Assembly: GCA_934754775.1 (NCBI GenBank)
Contig: CAKVIM010000013.1
Span: forward strand, 1-53,494
DNA length: 53,494 nt
Reading direction: 5' to 3'
Source: an uncultured Candidatus Melainabacteria bacterium
Lineage (GTDB): Bacteria; Cyanobacteriota; Vampirovibrionia; Gastranaerophilales; Gastranaerophilaceae
The position numbers were made by a program, and so were the translations under genes. Each line of letters starts with the position of its first letter. Positions within the stretch are counted from its first letter, which is position 1. A model generated the notes under the pieces. The model saw nothing but the letters and a program-made list of their open reading frames with translations, ran no database searches and was not told where the DNA came from. This document shows, in pieces, positions 16,214 to 24,669 of this stretch.

Positions 16214-17581
16214 TTATTTCTGCCAATTTTTAACAAATTCTACGGCTTCTTCGTGGGTCGTGATGTCGCCATTTAACTGCAATTCTTTAATAGAATCAAT
16301 TACTTTCCCGAGAATTGGCGATGGTTTTATATTTAAAATCTGCATAATCTCATCCCCATCAATAAGCTTTGGAAGCGGAGCGAGCGTATCTTTCTTCTCT
16401 AAATAGAATGCCAGTAATTTATTAAGCCCGTCAATATTTGTGCTGATTACATTTTCCGTAATTTCGACCCCTCTAGCGGAGAGTCTGTCAGCCTTTGCAA
16501 GAATAATATTGTCAATAACATTATCTTCCATTTTTCTGATATAACGCATCATAACTTTTTCGCTCAAAACAGGTGCTGCAATTACACTTGAAGGGTAGAT
16601 ATGATTCTTAATCATTGATGAAATGTATTCAATTTGTTTTTTAGAAAATTTTAACTCTCTAAGTAGTGGTACGACCATTTTTGAGCCGACATCATCGTGT
16701 TTAATAAATCTGTGTCGTCCGCTTTCTTCAATTGTCCAAGTTGAAAATTTCCCAATATCATGCAAAAATCCTGCAAGTTTTAAATGATTTATGCGAGGGA
16801 ATCCACCAAAATCGACACAATCAAGATGATCTTTAATTTTTTCATCGGAGTCTGAATACAAAATTTCGATTTGTCGTACTGTTTCTATGACGTGATGGAA
16901 CAAATCTAAATGATGGTGTGAATTAGGCGGCACTTTTTTTAATTCTTTAACGCAAGGAAAAATTTGCTCAAGAAGCCCGAATTCATCCATTTTGAGAAGT
17001 GTTTTTGATGTATAATTCCCGCCAAATAGCTTCATTATTTCATAATTAATTCTTTCTTTTGCAGGCTGCATAGCTAGTGGCATGTATTTTTTTAATCCGT
17101 TACTTAACTCGGCTCCCATGCCAAATCCGGTAACTGCCAGAAATCTAAACGCTCGAAGTATTCTAAGCGGATCTTCTTCAAAATTTTTATTTGAAATTTG
17201 ACGTAAGATGTGGTTCTCTAAATCTTTTAGTCCGCCTGTAACATCGATGATTTTATTTTCTTTTAAATCATAAGCAATGGCGTTGATTGTAAAATCACGC
17301 CTTTTCAAATCCTCTTCAATCGACTCCCCTTGAAGTTCAGATATATCAAGGTAATTAATTTTATCCTTTAAGACGACTCGATAGATTTTGTTCTCAGAAT
17401 CGAGCGTAATAAAGGTCGCATCAAGCTTTTTTGCTATTTTTTGAGCAAAAGCTTCTGCGTTTTTTATTGCGATATCTCTGTCTACAAGAATTTTTTTGCC
17501 GAGATAAAAATCCCTTACGGAGCCGCCGACTAAATATCCTTCATCGATATCTTTGAGTATAAAATCATCCTTGATATTCAT
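16214..17581 (-). CDS. cca: tRNA nucleotidyltransferase / poly(A) polymerase family protein
   Basis: A 455-aa class II nucleotidyltransferase, expected to add or repair the CCA end of tRNA. The N-terminal active site shows LVGGSVRD (about residues 16-23) and the acidic pair of DRDIAI, then RRDFTINAIAYD. An HD domain follows with FLHDIGKF, giving an HD-containing bacterial form. ATG at 17581 is preferred over the TTG two codons upstream because GGAGAT lies 7 nt before it. It overlaps the end of rsmE by 17 nt. Confidence 0.9.
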   Translation of the reverse strand: MNIKDDFILKDIDEGYLVGGSVRDFYLGKKILVDRDIAIKNAEAFAQKIAKKLDATFITLDSENKIYRVVLKDKINYLDISELQGESIEEDLKRRDFTINAIAYDLKENKIIDVTGGLKDLENHILRQISNKNFEEDPLRILRAFRFLAVTGFGMGAELSNGLKKYMPLAMQPAKERINYEIMKLFGGNYTSKTLLKMDEFGLLEQIFPCVKELKKVPPNSHHHLDLFHHVIETVRQIEILYSDSDEKIKDHLDCVDFGGFPRINHLKLAGFLHDIGKFSTWTIEESGRHRFIKHDDVGSKMVVPLLRELKFSKKQIEYISSMIKNHIYPSSVIAAPVLSEKVMMRYIRKMEDNVIDNIILAKADRLSARGVEITENVISTNIDGLNKLLAFYLEKKDTLAPLPKLIDGDEIMQILNIKPSPILGKVIDSIKELQLNGDITTHEEAVEFVKNWQK

Positions 17582-18284
17582 AAACAATATCTCCTAATGC
17601 TGTAATTACAGCAGTTTCTGCTTTTAAGATTAAATCTCCAAGACTTACCAGCGGAAGATTTTTGCTTTTGAAATAATCAAATTCTTTTTCTGAAAATCCG
17701 CCTTCTGGTCCAATGATTACAAGGATTTTATCTCCTTTTTGTGTCGGATTTTGCTTCAGGAACTGTTTTAGCGAAATTTCAGTTGAGCGTTCTGCAAATA
17801 CTATTACTCTGTCAAACTGTTTCTCGAGTAGTAAATCAAATGTTATTGGAGAAAAACAACTCGGAATTTTTGCTCTTTCGCATTGTTTAGAAGCTTCTAC
17901 CATAACTTTTTGCCACTTTTCCTGCTTGTTGACTTTGAGTGCACAATTATCGGTGAAAACCGGATAAACGCCTCTAACGCCAAGTTCTGTTGCTTTTTCC
18001 ATTACCGTAAGTTGTGCGTCGCTTCTTAGCGGTGATTGTGCTAAATATAGGTCAAACTCTAAATCTCGTTTTGATGGGTATGACTTTTTAATTTCGCAAA
18101 TTATTTCTTTAGAGTTGATTTGAGTAATTGTCGTTTCATATTGGATTTGATTTTCATCAATTAGTAGAAGTTTTTCGCCACATCTTGCTCTTAGTGAGCG
18201 TGCTATATGTCTGTAGTTTTCAGCATCAGAAATTGTTATATGATTTTCGTCCTTGTTTTTAGAATTCACGAAAAAGTGTGGCAT
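17565..18284 (-). CDS. rsmE: 16S rRNA (uracil-1498-N3)-methyltransferase
   Basis: A 239-aa SPOUT-class methyltransferase that modifies U1498 of 16S rRNA. The C-terminal knot carries VIIGPEGGFSEKE and SLGDLILKAETA, diagnostic of RsmE. Length is normal. The MATE gene ends 2 nt upstream of the start, so MATE, rsmE and cca probably form one operon. Confidence 0.95.
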   Translation of the reverse strand: MPHFFVNSKNKDENHITISDAENYRHIARSLRARCGEKLLLIDENQIQYETTITQINSKEIICEIKKSYPSKRDLEFDLYLAQSPLRSDAQLTVMEKATELGVRGVYPVFTDNCALKVNKQEKWQKVMVEASKQCERAKIPSCFSPITFDLLLEKQFDRVIVFAERSTEISLKQFLKQNPTQKGDKILVIIGPEGGFSEKEFDYFKSKNLPLVSLGDLILKAETAVITALGDIVYEYQG

Positions 18285-18286
18285 AA

Positions 18287-19597
18287 TTAGGCTCCTTGTT
18301 TCATTTTCCTAAACTTGATTAACATTGTAATAAACATTATAGAACATAAAACGACAGATGCACTAATAAGTCCGTACCAAAATCCGAGCAGATTTAGATT
18401 GTAGCGGAACGCAAGGAAGCAGCCTAGTGGAATTGAAACAAGCCAATATCCGACAAAGTTTGAAATCATAACTACTGCGGTTTGTTTAATCCCTTTGAAT
18501 ACCCCTGCAAGAGCTACTTGCAGCCCGTCAAATACTTGGAAGAAACATAACATTAAGACTATAGGTAAGCATACATTAATAAGTTCTCTATCTTTTGTAA
18601 ACAGACTTACTAAAAATTCAGGGAATGTTGATACAAATATTGCCGAACAAGTCATAAAGGCTACTGACAAGCTGATACCGGTGTACGCATATCTTCTTAG
18701 TGATTTGTAATATTTAGCTCCGTTTGCAAATCCGACTTTAACCGCTGTTGCGTTAGAGATTGCAAAAGGAATCATAAATGAAATGCTTGAAAGTGTGCAG
18801 ACAATGTTTTGAGCGGCTGCGTAGATTCCCGAAATCCTTCCTAATATGATTGTTATTGCGTTAAATCCGACAAACTCAATAACAACTGCAAGTGATGTCG
18901 GGAGCCCGACTTTGAGCAAATCTTTGTAATAATTTTTATCTTTGTGGTGTTGGATTTTTGTTTTTTTGTAACAATACCAGAACAAAACAAGCCCCATAAG
19001 ATATCTGGTTAGAAGGCTTGCGATTGCTAAACCTTTTACTCCCATTTCGGGTATCGGGCCGAAACCGAACGCAAAAATTATGTTCAAAATAAGGTTTACG
19101 AATATGCAAATAACTGTTAGAACGTTTGGAAATACTACGATTTCAAAAGCTTGCAGATATTCTTTTGACATACAATGCAGGTAAGCTCCGAAGGTCGAAA
19201 ATGCTGTGACCCAGAAATAATCTTTGATTAATGGGACAAGTCTTGCTTCAAACCCAAATTTGTCAATAAGCGGAATGAATGCCATAATTGCGATAGACAT
19301 TATAATTGACATAATTGATGCAAATTTTAAAGATGGGTAGAAATATTTTTCTGCTTGTTTGCCTGCCCCTCTATAATTAGAAAGAATTGCAGATATACTA
19401 GAGATGACGCCTATTCCCAACATCATGATGCAATTAATGATTGCTGTTGCAAGGCTAACTGCTGCGAGTGTATCTGTGGAATGCCGTCCGGCAACTATTA
19501 CATCCCCGACACCAATTAGAATAAAGCCTAAATTTCCCATCATAATAGGTAAGGCTATATTTAAAATATCCTTTATGTAAAAGTTTCTGACTAGCAT
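18287..19597 (-). CDS. MATE family efflux transporter
   Basis: A 436-aa inner-membrane antiporter with about 12 membrane segments in two similar halves. The early ALPIMMGNLGFILIGVGDVIV and ADTLAAVSLA-like RHSTDTLAAVSLA segments are typical of MATE exporters of drugs and metabolites. Substrate unknown. A TACAAT box ends 6 nt before the ATG and no Shine-Dalgarno sequence is present, so the mRNA may be leaderless. It diverges from the cobalamin riboswitch, whose 5' stem lies within 30 nt of its start. Confidence 0.9.
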   Translation of the reverse strand: MLVRNFYIKDILNIALPIMMGNLGFILIGVGDVIVAGRHSTDTLAAVSLATAIINCIMMLGIGVISSISAILSNYRGAGKQAEKYFYPSLKFASIMSIIMSIAIMAFIPLIDKFGFEARLVPLIKDYFWVTAFSTFGAYLHCMSKEYLQAFEIVVFPNVLTVICIFVNLILNIIFAFGFGPIPEMGVKGLAIASLLTRYLMGLVLFWYCYKKTKIQHHKDKNYYKDLLKVGLPTSLAVVIEFVGFNAITIILGRISGIYAAAQNIVCTLSSISFMIPFAISNATAVKVGFANGAKYYKSLRRYAYTGISLSVAFMTCSAIFVSTFPEFLVSLFTKDRELINVCLPIVLMLCFFQVFDGLQVALAGVFKGIKQTAVVMISNFVGYWLVSIPLGCFLAFRYNLNLLGFWYGLISASVVLCSIMFITMLIKFRKMKQGA

Positions 19598-19620
19598 AAA
19601 AATATTGTACTATAAAATCA

Positions 19621-19812
19621 ACTATGGTATAACTAGATTAGTGAATACGAGGAAACTACGGTGAAAATCCGTGACTGTGCCGCAGCCGTTAAAGCCGGAA
19701 TGCTCAAAATTATGCAAACTACGTGTCATAGTATTGCAAAAGCTTTTTTCTGTTGCGGCTCTGTTGATTGAACCGCAAGGTCGATTTCCTCGCAAGATTG
19801 AGGAAAATTTTA
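19621..19812 (+). ncRNA. Cobalamin riboswitch with ribosome-site-sequestering hairpin
   Basis: The core reads GAGGAAACTACGGTGAAAA, TCCGTGACTGTGCCGCAGCC, and then the B12-box-like AAAGCCGGAATGC, the conserved block of the cobalamin class. A closing P1 stem is present: ACTATG (19621-19626) pairs with CATAGT (19727-19732). Downstream, TTGCGG (19753-19758) pairs with CCGCAA (19773-19778), and TTTCCTC (19785-19791) pairs with GAGGAAA (19800-19806) followed by TTTTATT. That last hairpin can mask the GAGGA ribosome site of the next gene and could also terminate transcription. It should switch the two following genes off when cobalamin is plentiful. Confidence 0.85.
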
Positions 19813-20493
19813 TTGACTAATTCAGTTCAAGGAGTGAATAAAACAGGTTTGTGTCCGCACGGAATGTCACCGGGGGCTTGCCCGATTTGCTCAGGGATGG
19901 GCGGCGGAGGAAGTCTGCGTGTCGGAGAACGCCCGCAAAAAGTTGGTGAGATGAGTTATCACCAGTGTGCAATGATTGGTGCAATGATGAAAGCTCGAGC
20001 TCAAAGACTTGAAGCTCATGAAAAAAATCTTGAACTACAGACTCAAGCCGTTTTAGAGTTTCAACAAAACCTTGAGAAAATGGGGCAGAAAATGATTGCG
20101 TTTGCTAATTCTATTGCGAATAACTTTATTTTAAAGCCTGTTGCATATACAATATTAAATATCGTCGTTCCAATCACAAACGTTATAAAGAATGTTCCTA
20201 ATTTTGTTGCGAATATATTGGACAAATTCTCACAAATAAAGCAGAAATTTGTCGATATTCAGGATAAACTCAATGCAATATTTGGTGAAGCTAAGGCTTT
20301 TGTGGAGAAAAAAGTTTCAGAATTAATAAGTGTTGTAAAATCTAAGCTTGACGGGCTTTTTAAAGTCTTTAAGAAGCACGAAACAAAAGACGATGATACA
20401 AAAATTGATGATGATAAAAAGATTTTCAATCTAAAAACAATGATTCATAAGATTTGGAAAAAGAAAAAAGATGAAGATAAATCAGGATCTTGA
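19813..20493 (+). CDS. Unknown protein with CPHGMSPGACPIC motif, B12-riboswitch controlled
   Basis: A 226-aa protein I cannot assign. Near the N-terminus it has LCPHGMSPGACPICSGMGGG (about residues 14-33), a compact Cys/His-rich motif that could bind a metal or cofactor. A helical stretch follows (MMKARAQRLEAHEKNLELQ), then a moderately hydrophobic segment (about 103-130) and amphipathic helices, ending in a Lys/Asp-rich tail. The start is TTG at 19813: GAGGA lies 8 nt upstream inside the riboswitch hairpin. The longer reading from 19768 would begin inside the riboswitch. It overlaps the next gene by 23 nt. A role in cobalamin uptake or in a B12-independent substitute is inferred only from the riboswitch. 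Confidence 0.7.
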   Translation: MTNSVQGVNKTGLCPHGMSPGACPICSGMGGGGSLRVGERPQKVGEMSYHQCAMIGAMMKARAQRLEAHEKNLELQTQAVLEFQQNLEKMGQKMIAFANSIANNFILKPVAYTILNIVVPITNVIKNVPNFVANILDKFSQIKQKFVDIQDKLNAIFGEAKAFVEKKVSELISVVKSKLDGLFKVFKKHETKDDDTKIDDDKKIFNLKTMIHKIWKKKKDEDKSGS

Positions 20494-21940
20494 GACAACA
20501 AGACACCAAAGAAATATGACAAAGACGCAAAAACGCAATGATACAAACGTTCAAGAAGGTATCATTGTCAATTCTTATGTCAAAGATCCGCTCTTAAGCC
20601 TTGATGAGACGTGCGACACGCTTGTTATATCAGGGACAAATATTGAACTGCCTAAAAAGGTTTATGAAAAAGAAGATAAGAAAAAAGACCCACTTTTGCC
20701 GCTTTGTGTTGCAACAGTAGGTGTAATGGGGCTTCTTGGTGGGTTTACGGCTATGATGAAACGTTTTTCAAAAAGCAAACTAGAAAGCTCTAAAGAGTAC
20801 CTTTTGCCGGGGATTACTCGAAATCACTGTATTAATGACGAAATCCACCAAAGTATTTTCAGTATGATTCAATCTCCTAACAGAAAGACGATTTTAGCGT
20901 CTTTGGGCGTTATAACTCTTGGTTCTATGGCTTTTATGGGCAAAATCTTTATTGACGGTTTTAGAGATGTTTGGGTGAAAAAACGAGAAGCAGATATTCA
21001 AAAAAATTTGCAGGAAAATTTGATTGAAGTTGAAACTCAGTCTTTTTCAGGAAAGATTCAAATAATAAGAAGCATGCTTTCTAATAAGGCAAAAATGTTC
21101 TCCTCTGAACTTGCGTTTAAGTCGTCTGATGACAAAAAAACAAATGACAACAGCGACAAAAAGCTCTGGCTGATTGGTGGTGCAACATTGCTTTCTATCG
21201 TTGGACTCGGGTATCTGGCGGTTAGGAATCTTAAAAAGAGCGACGAATTTATTAGAAATGGTATAAAAAATACAAAACAAGGACTTGAAAATCTCGTTAC
21301 AGAGTTTAATAAAGGAACTCAAATCTCTGATATTCAGGGGCATAACGGAGAAATGCTGAGTGGAAAAGCTGCTTATAAATTGCTTATCGAAAATATGCTT
21401 GAATCAATTTATGCGAAACCTGAAGAGGTGGAAAAGATTGTGAGCAAGCTTAATTTGCCGCCGGATGAGAAGGAAGAATTTATTAAACATTTGAATGAGA
21501 CGATGTATCAGGCTACAGAAAAAGTAAATCCTATGATGGGTGGCTCCGGTCGAAATAAGATAACTTATTTTTCTCACGTCAATGATTATTTGTCGTTCTT
21601 TTATGATTGGTTGATGAACCCTAAAAATCCACAGTTTAAAAATCTTTTCTTTGGTATTGCGGGTGTTTCGGCTCTTGCTTATGGCGGAAAGACGGCTGCG
21701 GAAGCGATAAAGGATGTTCAGGTAAAAAAATATAACGCAGAAACAGAGCTTGAACTTCAACGCAGACTTGTTTCTACAGAGTTAAGGAATTTTAAGGCGA
21801 AAAAGGAATCAGCAATTGAGCCTCTTTGCGACGAATTCTTTATTCAAAAAGCAGAAGGAAAATCGCAAAAAGAACTGAAGATTATCGCAGATAACATTCT
21901 TTTCGAAATCAAAAACGGGCCGCCTTTTGTTTATTCATAG
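20471..21940 (+). CDS. Unknown membrane protein, second gene of the B12-riboswitch operon
   Basis: A 489-aa protein with about four hydrophobic segments: about residues 74-96 (LPLCVATVGVMGLLGGFTAM), 140-163, 234-254 and 394-415. The loops between them are long and charged. No family is recognised and there are no transporter or cobalamin-binding motifs that I can see. The start is uncertain: ATG at 20471 overlaps the previous gene by 23 nt, while ATG at 20516 lies 22 nt after its stop; neither has a strong ribosome site. The tight arrangement puts it under the same riboswitch. Confidence 0.65.
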   Translation: MKINQDLETTRHQRNMTKTQKRNDTNVQEGIIVNSYVKDPLLSLDETCDTLVISGTNIELPKKVYEKEDKKKDPLLPLCVATVGVMGLLGGFTAMMKRFSKSKLESSKEYLLPGITRNHCINDEIHQSIFSMIQSPNRKTILASLGVITLGSMAFMGKIFIDGFRDVWVKKREADIQKNLQENLIEVETQSFSGKIQIIRSMLSNKAKMFSSELAFKSSDDKKTNDNSDKKLWLIGGATLLSIVGLGYLAVRNLKKSDEFIRNGIKNTKQGLENLVTEFNKGTQISDIQGHNGEMLSGKAAYKLLIENMLESIYAKPEEVEKIVSKLNLPPDEKEEFIKHLNETMYQATEKVNPMMGGSGRNKITYFSHVNDYLSFFYDWLMNPKNPQFKNLFFGIAGVSALAYGGKTAAEAIKDVQVKKYNAETELELQRRLVSTELRNFKAKKESAIEPLCDEFFIQKAEGKSQKELKIIADNILFEIKNGPPFVYS

Positions 21941-21948
21941 GCTATGAT

Positions 21949-22018
21949 AAACAAAAAGCCGCAATCTATTGCGGCATTAACTCTCGTTAGATAAAGGAGT
22001 GGAGGAGAAAATAAAGAA
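21949..22018 (-). ncRNA. Candidate small RNA with anti-Shine-Dalgarno tract
   Basis: On the minus strand a TATAAT box (22024-22029) is followed by a short U/C-rich stretch containing CTCCTCCACTCC, then an intrinsic terminator (GCCGCAA pairs with TTGCGGC, followed by TTTTTGTTT). No reading frame with a ribosome site fits. The C-rich tract is complementary to GGAG-type ribosome binding sites. A terminator of this polarity has no other minus-strand gene to serve here. No clear -35 is seen, so this is a candidate only. Confidence 0.4.
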
Positions 22019-22078
22019 AAGAGATTATACTTTATTAATGCCACAGTATATATTTTTATAACACATGTATATACAATT

Positions 22079-22096
22079 TTTACATTTCTTTACAAA
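22079..22096 (+). promoter_or_regulatory. HLR1-like direct repeat upstream of dapB
   Basis: TTTACATT TC TTTACAAA is a perfect HLR1 match on the plus strand. It lies about 54 bp upstream of the -35 region of the dapB promoter, or on the other strand about 50 bp upstream of the candidate small RNA promoter. Confidence 0.5.
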
Positions 22097-22149
22097 AGAG
22101 TATGTGGAAAATCAGAAAATGATAAATTTTCTTTAATAATAGAAAGTGT

Positions 22150-22177
22150 TTTAACTTTTGTATGTTTGTATTATAAT
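22150..22177 (+). promoter_or_regulatory. dapB promoter
   Basis: TTTAAC (22150-22155), 16 nt, TATAAT (22172-22177). The -10 is consensus and the -35 weak. Transcription would start near 22184, giving a short leader with GAGGAGGG before the dapB ATG. Confidence 0.55.
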
Positions 22178-22201
22178 CGATATGCTCGAGGAGGGTTTTA
22201 G

Positions 22202-22951
22202 ATGATTAATGTAGCAGTATGTGGTGCAAACGGCAAAATGGGACAAGAGGTTATTAAGGCTGTTGAGGCTGATAATGGCATGTCGCTTGTTGCGAAAATT
22301 GATATAAAAGATGGCGAATTTGCGACTATTAAGGACGCAAAGAATTCTGTAAAAATTGATGTTTTGGTTGATTTTACACAACCGAAATCAATTTATGAAA
22401 ACGCTTTATACTGCTTGAATAATGGCATTAATATTGTTATTGGAACGACGGGTTTGGCGGATGAAGAGATTGCTGAACTTAAGAAACTCTCTCAGAAAAC
22501 AGGTTTGGGTTGCTTGATAGCTCCGAATTTTTCTACCGGTGCTGTTTTGATGATGAAGTTTGCTCAAATTGCTTCTAAGTATTTTGATAATGCCGAGATT
22601 ATTGAATTGCATCATAATCAAAAGAAGGATGCTCCTTCCGGTACTGCGGTTAAAACTGCTTTGATGATGGCTGGAGAAAATACTAATTTCACAACAGGTA
22701 ATTGTGCGGAGGTTGAAACTATTAAGGGTGCAAGAGGTGCTAATTCTTATAACAATATCCATATTCATTCTGTTAGAATGCCAGGGTATATTGCATCTCA
22801 AGAAGTTTTGTTTGGTGCAAGCGGTCAAATATTGACAATCAGACACGATTCAATGAATAGAGAATGCTATATGGATGGCGTTTTGAGAGCTGTGAGATTT
22901 GTTAGTGAAAACAAAGAATTTATTTACGGCTTGGAAAATATTTTAGATTAG
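22202..22951 (+). CDS. dapB: 4-hydroxy-tetrahydrodipicolinate reductase
   Basis: A 249-aa enzyme of lysine and meso-diaminopimelate synthesis. The nucleotide-binding motif GANGKMGQE is at residues 8-16 and the substrate site ELHHNQKKDAPSGTA at about 137-151. GAGGAGGG precedes the ATG. It opens a cluster dapB-asd-small gene-rfaE2-lpxD-lpxC-fabZ that joins peptidoglycan precursor and lipid A synthesis. Confidence 0.97.
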   Translation: MINVAVCGANGKMGQEVIKAVEADNGMSLVAKIDIKDGEFATIKDAKNSVKIDVLVDFTQPKSIYENALYCLNNGINIVIGTTGLADEEIAELKKLSQKTGLGCLIAPNFSTGAVLMMKFAQIASKYFDNAEIIELHHNQKKDAPSGTAVKTALMMAGENTNFTTGNCAEVETIKGARGANSYNNIHIHSVRMPGYIASQEVLFGASGQILTIRHDSMNRECYMDGVLRAVRFVSENKEFIYGLENILD

Positions 22952-22974
22952 GCATTGGGAGCGTATAGAAAAGT

Positions 22975-23988
22975 ATGAAAAAAGCGAGAATAGCTATTTT
23001 GGGTGCTACAGGTGTTGTAGGCCGTGAAATTACAAAGATTACTGAAGAATTGGGAATAGAATTTGAGTCTATCAAATTTTTATCAAGTGCTAAAAGTGCC
23101 GGTTCAAAAATTACCTTTAAAGGGAAGGAATACACGGTTATCGAAGCGAAGCCGGAAGTATTTGATGATGTAGATATTGTAATGGCGTCAGCAGGTGGTT
23201 CTACAAGTCAAAAATTTGCACCTGAAATTGTAAAACGTGGCGGAGTTATTATTGATAACTCTTCTGCTTTTAGAATGGAAAAAGATGTACCGCTTGTAAT
23301 TGCAGGTGTTAACGATGAAGATTTGAGAAAACATAAGGGAATAATTGCGAACCCAAATTGTTCAACTTCTCAACTTATGTTGGTTTTAGAGCCTTTAAAA
23401 CAATTTGGCATAAAAAGACTTATAGTATCAACTTATCAAGCTGTCTCAGGTGCAGGTTTGGCTGCGATTAATGAATTGAAAGAAGATACGATTGCAAATT
23501 TGGAAGGCAAATCTTTTGAAAATAAATGCTTCAAGAAACCGATTTCTTTCAATGTAATTCCGCAGATTGACGTATTTTGCGAAAATGGTTATACAAAAGA
23601 AGAAATGAAGGTTGTAAACGAAACAAGAAAGATTTTGCATCTTGACGACTCAACTTTAATTTCTTGTACTGCGGCACGTGTTCCTGTTTTTAATGGACAT
23701 TCTGAAGCTGTAGATATTGAATTTGAAAAAGATATTACGCCTGATAAGGTTAGAGAAATTTTAGAAAATGCTTATGGAATTAAGGTTATAGATAATCCTG
23801 CAAATTATGAGTATCCGACAACAAGGGATGCCAGCGGAGTAAATCCGGTATTTGTGGGTAGAATTAGAAAAAATTTGGCGTTCAATAATGGTATTTCATT
23901 GTGGTGCGTTGCTGATAATTTAAGAATCGGTGCTGCTTTGAATACTGTTAGAATATGCAAAAGAGTAATAGAAATGGGGTTGTTTTAA
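22975..23988 (+). CDS. asd: Aspartate-semialdehyde dehydrogenase
   Basis: A 337-aa enzyme reducing aspartyl phosphate to aspartate semialdehyde, the branch point to lysine, threonine and methionine. GATGVVGREI (about residues 9-18) binds NADP, the catalytic cysteine is in NPNCSTSQL (about 127-135), and SGAGLAAI follows. It is 23 nt after dapB, and its stop overlaps the start of the next gene in TAATG. Confidence 0.97.
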   Translation: MKKARIAILGATGVVGREITKITEELGIEFESIKFLSSAKSAGSKITFKGKEYTVIEAKPEVFDDVDIVMASAGGSTSQKFAPEIVKRGGVIIDNSSAFRMEKDVPLVIAGVNDEDLRKHKGIIANPNCSTSQLMLVLEPLKQFGIKRLIVSTYQAVSGAGLAAINELKEDTIANLEGKSFENKCFKKPISFNVIPQIDVFCENGYTKEEMKVVNETRKILHLDDSTLISCTAARVPVFNGHSEAVDIEFEKDITPDKVREILENAYGIKVIDNPANYEYPTTRDASGVNPVFVGRIRKNLAFNNGISLWCVADNLRIGAALNTVRICKRVIEMGLF

Positions 23989-24194
23989 TGAACGTAGAAA
24001 GATTAACTGGTAGAATTACATTAAGACCGAGTGAAAGAAAAATGAAGAGAGCAAAATATGTAGCAGAACATGTTTTACCTAAAATTATATCTGAAAACAA
24101 AAATGCAAAACCAATTTCTTTATCTGATAAAATGGTTCAATTGGGAAAATCTATCAGAGCTTCATTTGATAATATTACAAAGCGAGGTCAGTAA
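23988..24194 (+). CDS. Small basic unknown protein, 68 aa
   Basis: A 68-aa protein between asd and rfaE2, overlapping both by one base (TAATG at each end), so it must be translated with them. It is basic (MNVERLTGRITLRPSERKMK) with an amphipathic C-terminal helix and no membrane segment. The start at 23988 is chosen from the coupled overlap; a longer reading from 23955 would run inside asd. Function unknown. Confidence 0.7.
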   Translation: MNVERLTGRITLRPSERKMKRAKYVAEHVLPKIISENKNAKPISLSDKMVQLGKSIRASFDNITKRGQ

Positions 24195-24658
24195 TGTTAG
24201 TTTCTCAATCGGAAATTATTGATATTGTGAGAAAAGGGCAAGCTGAAGGTAAGACTTTTGCTGCGACGAACGGGTGTTTTGATATTTTGCATGTCGGACA
24301 CGTTAGATATCTAGAGGCTACAAAATCATTGGCGGATTATTCAATCGTGATGCTTAATTCTGACAAGTCTGTGAAAATGATTAAGGGCGAAAGTCGTCCG
24401 ATTAATTGTGAAGCAGATAGAGCAGAAATGTTAAGTGCTTTGAGATGTGTCGATTATGTGGTATTATTTGAAGAGAGCTCTCCTGCAAAATTGTTGGAAG
24501 CTATCAAGCCTGATATTTACACAAAGGGTGCGGATTATACTTTGGAAACGCTTCCTGAGAGAGATATAGTTATAAAAAATAATATCAAGGTTGAGTTTAT
24601 AAAATTTGTTGAAGGCAAATCAACAACTAATGTGATAAAAAGATGTTTAGATAAATAA
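24194..24658 (+). CDS. rfaE2: D-glycero-beta-D-manno-heptose 1-phosphate adenylyltransferase
   Basis: A 154-aa cytidylyltransferase-fold enzyme equal to the second domain of HldE. The active-site motif [12 protein letters not shown] is at about residues 25-36, followed by [17 protein letters not shown] and a C-terminal KSTTNVIKR. It activates heptose phosphate for LPS inner core synthesis, although no other heptose gene is in the window; related enzymes act on other sugar phosphates. Confidence 0.9.
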   Translation: MLVSQSEIIDIVRKGQAEGKTFAATNGCFDILHVGHVRYLEATKSLADYSIVMLNSDKSVKMIKGESRPINCEADRAEMLSALRCVDYVVLFEESSPAKLLEAIKPDIYTKGADYTLETLPERDIVIKNNIKVEFIKFVEGKSTTNVIKRCLDK

Positions 24659-24669
24659 AGGAGTGTATT

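Noticed and set aside
19768..19812. Upstream TTG start for the first riboswitch-controlled gene
   Set aside because: It would place codons inside the riboswitch hairpin and has no ribosome site; the TTG at 19813 has GAGGA at the right distance.
22906..24200. Ribosomal frameshift or fusion at asd and the 68-aa gene
   Set aside because: The TAATG overlaps are ordinary stop-start coupling and both products are intact.
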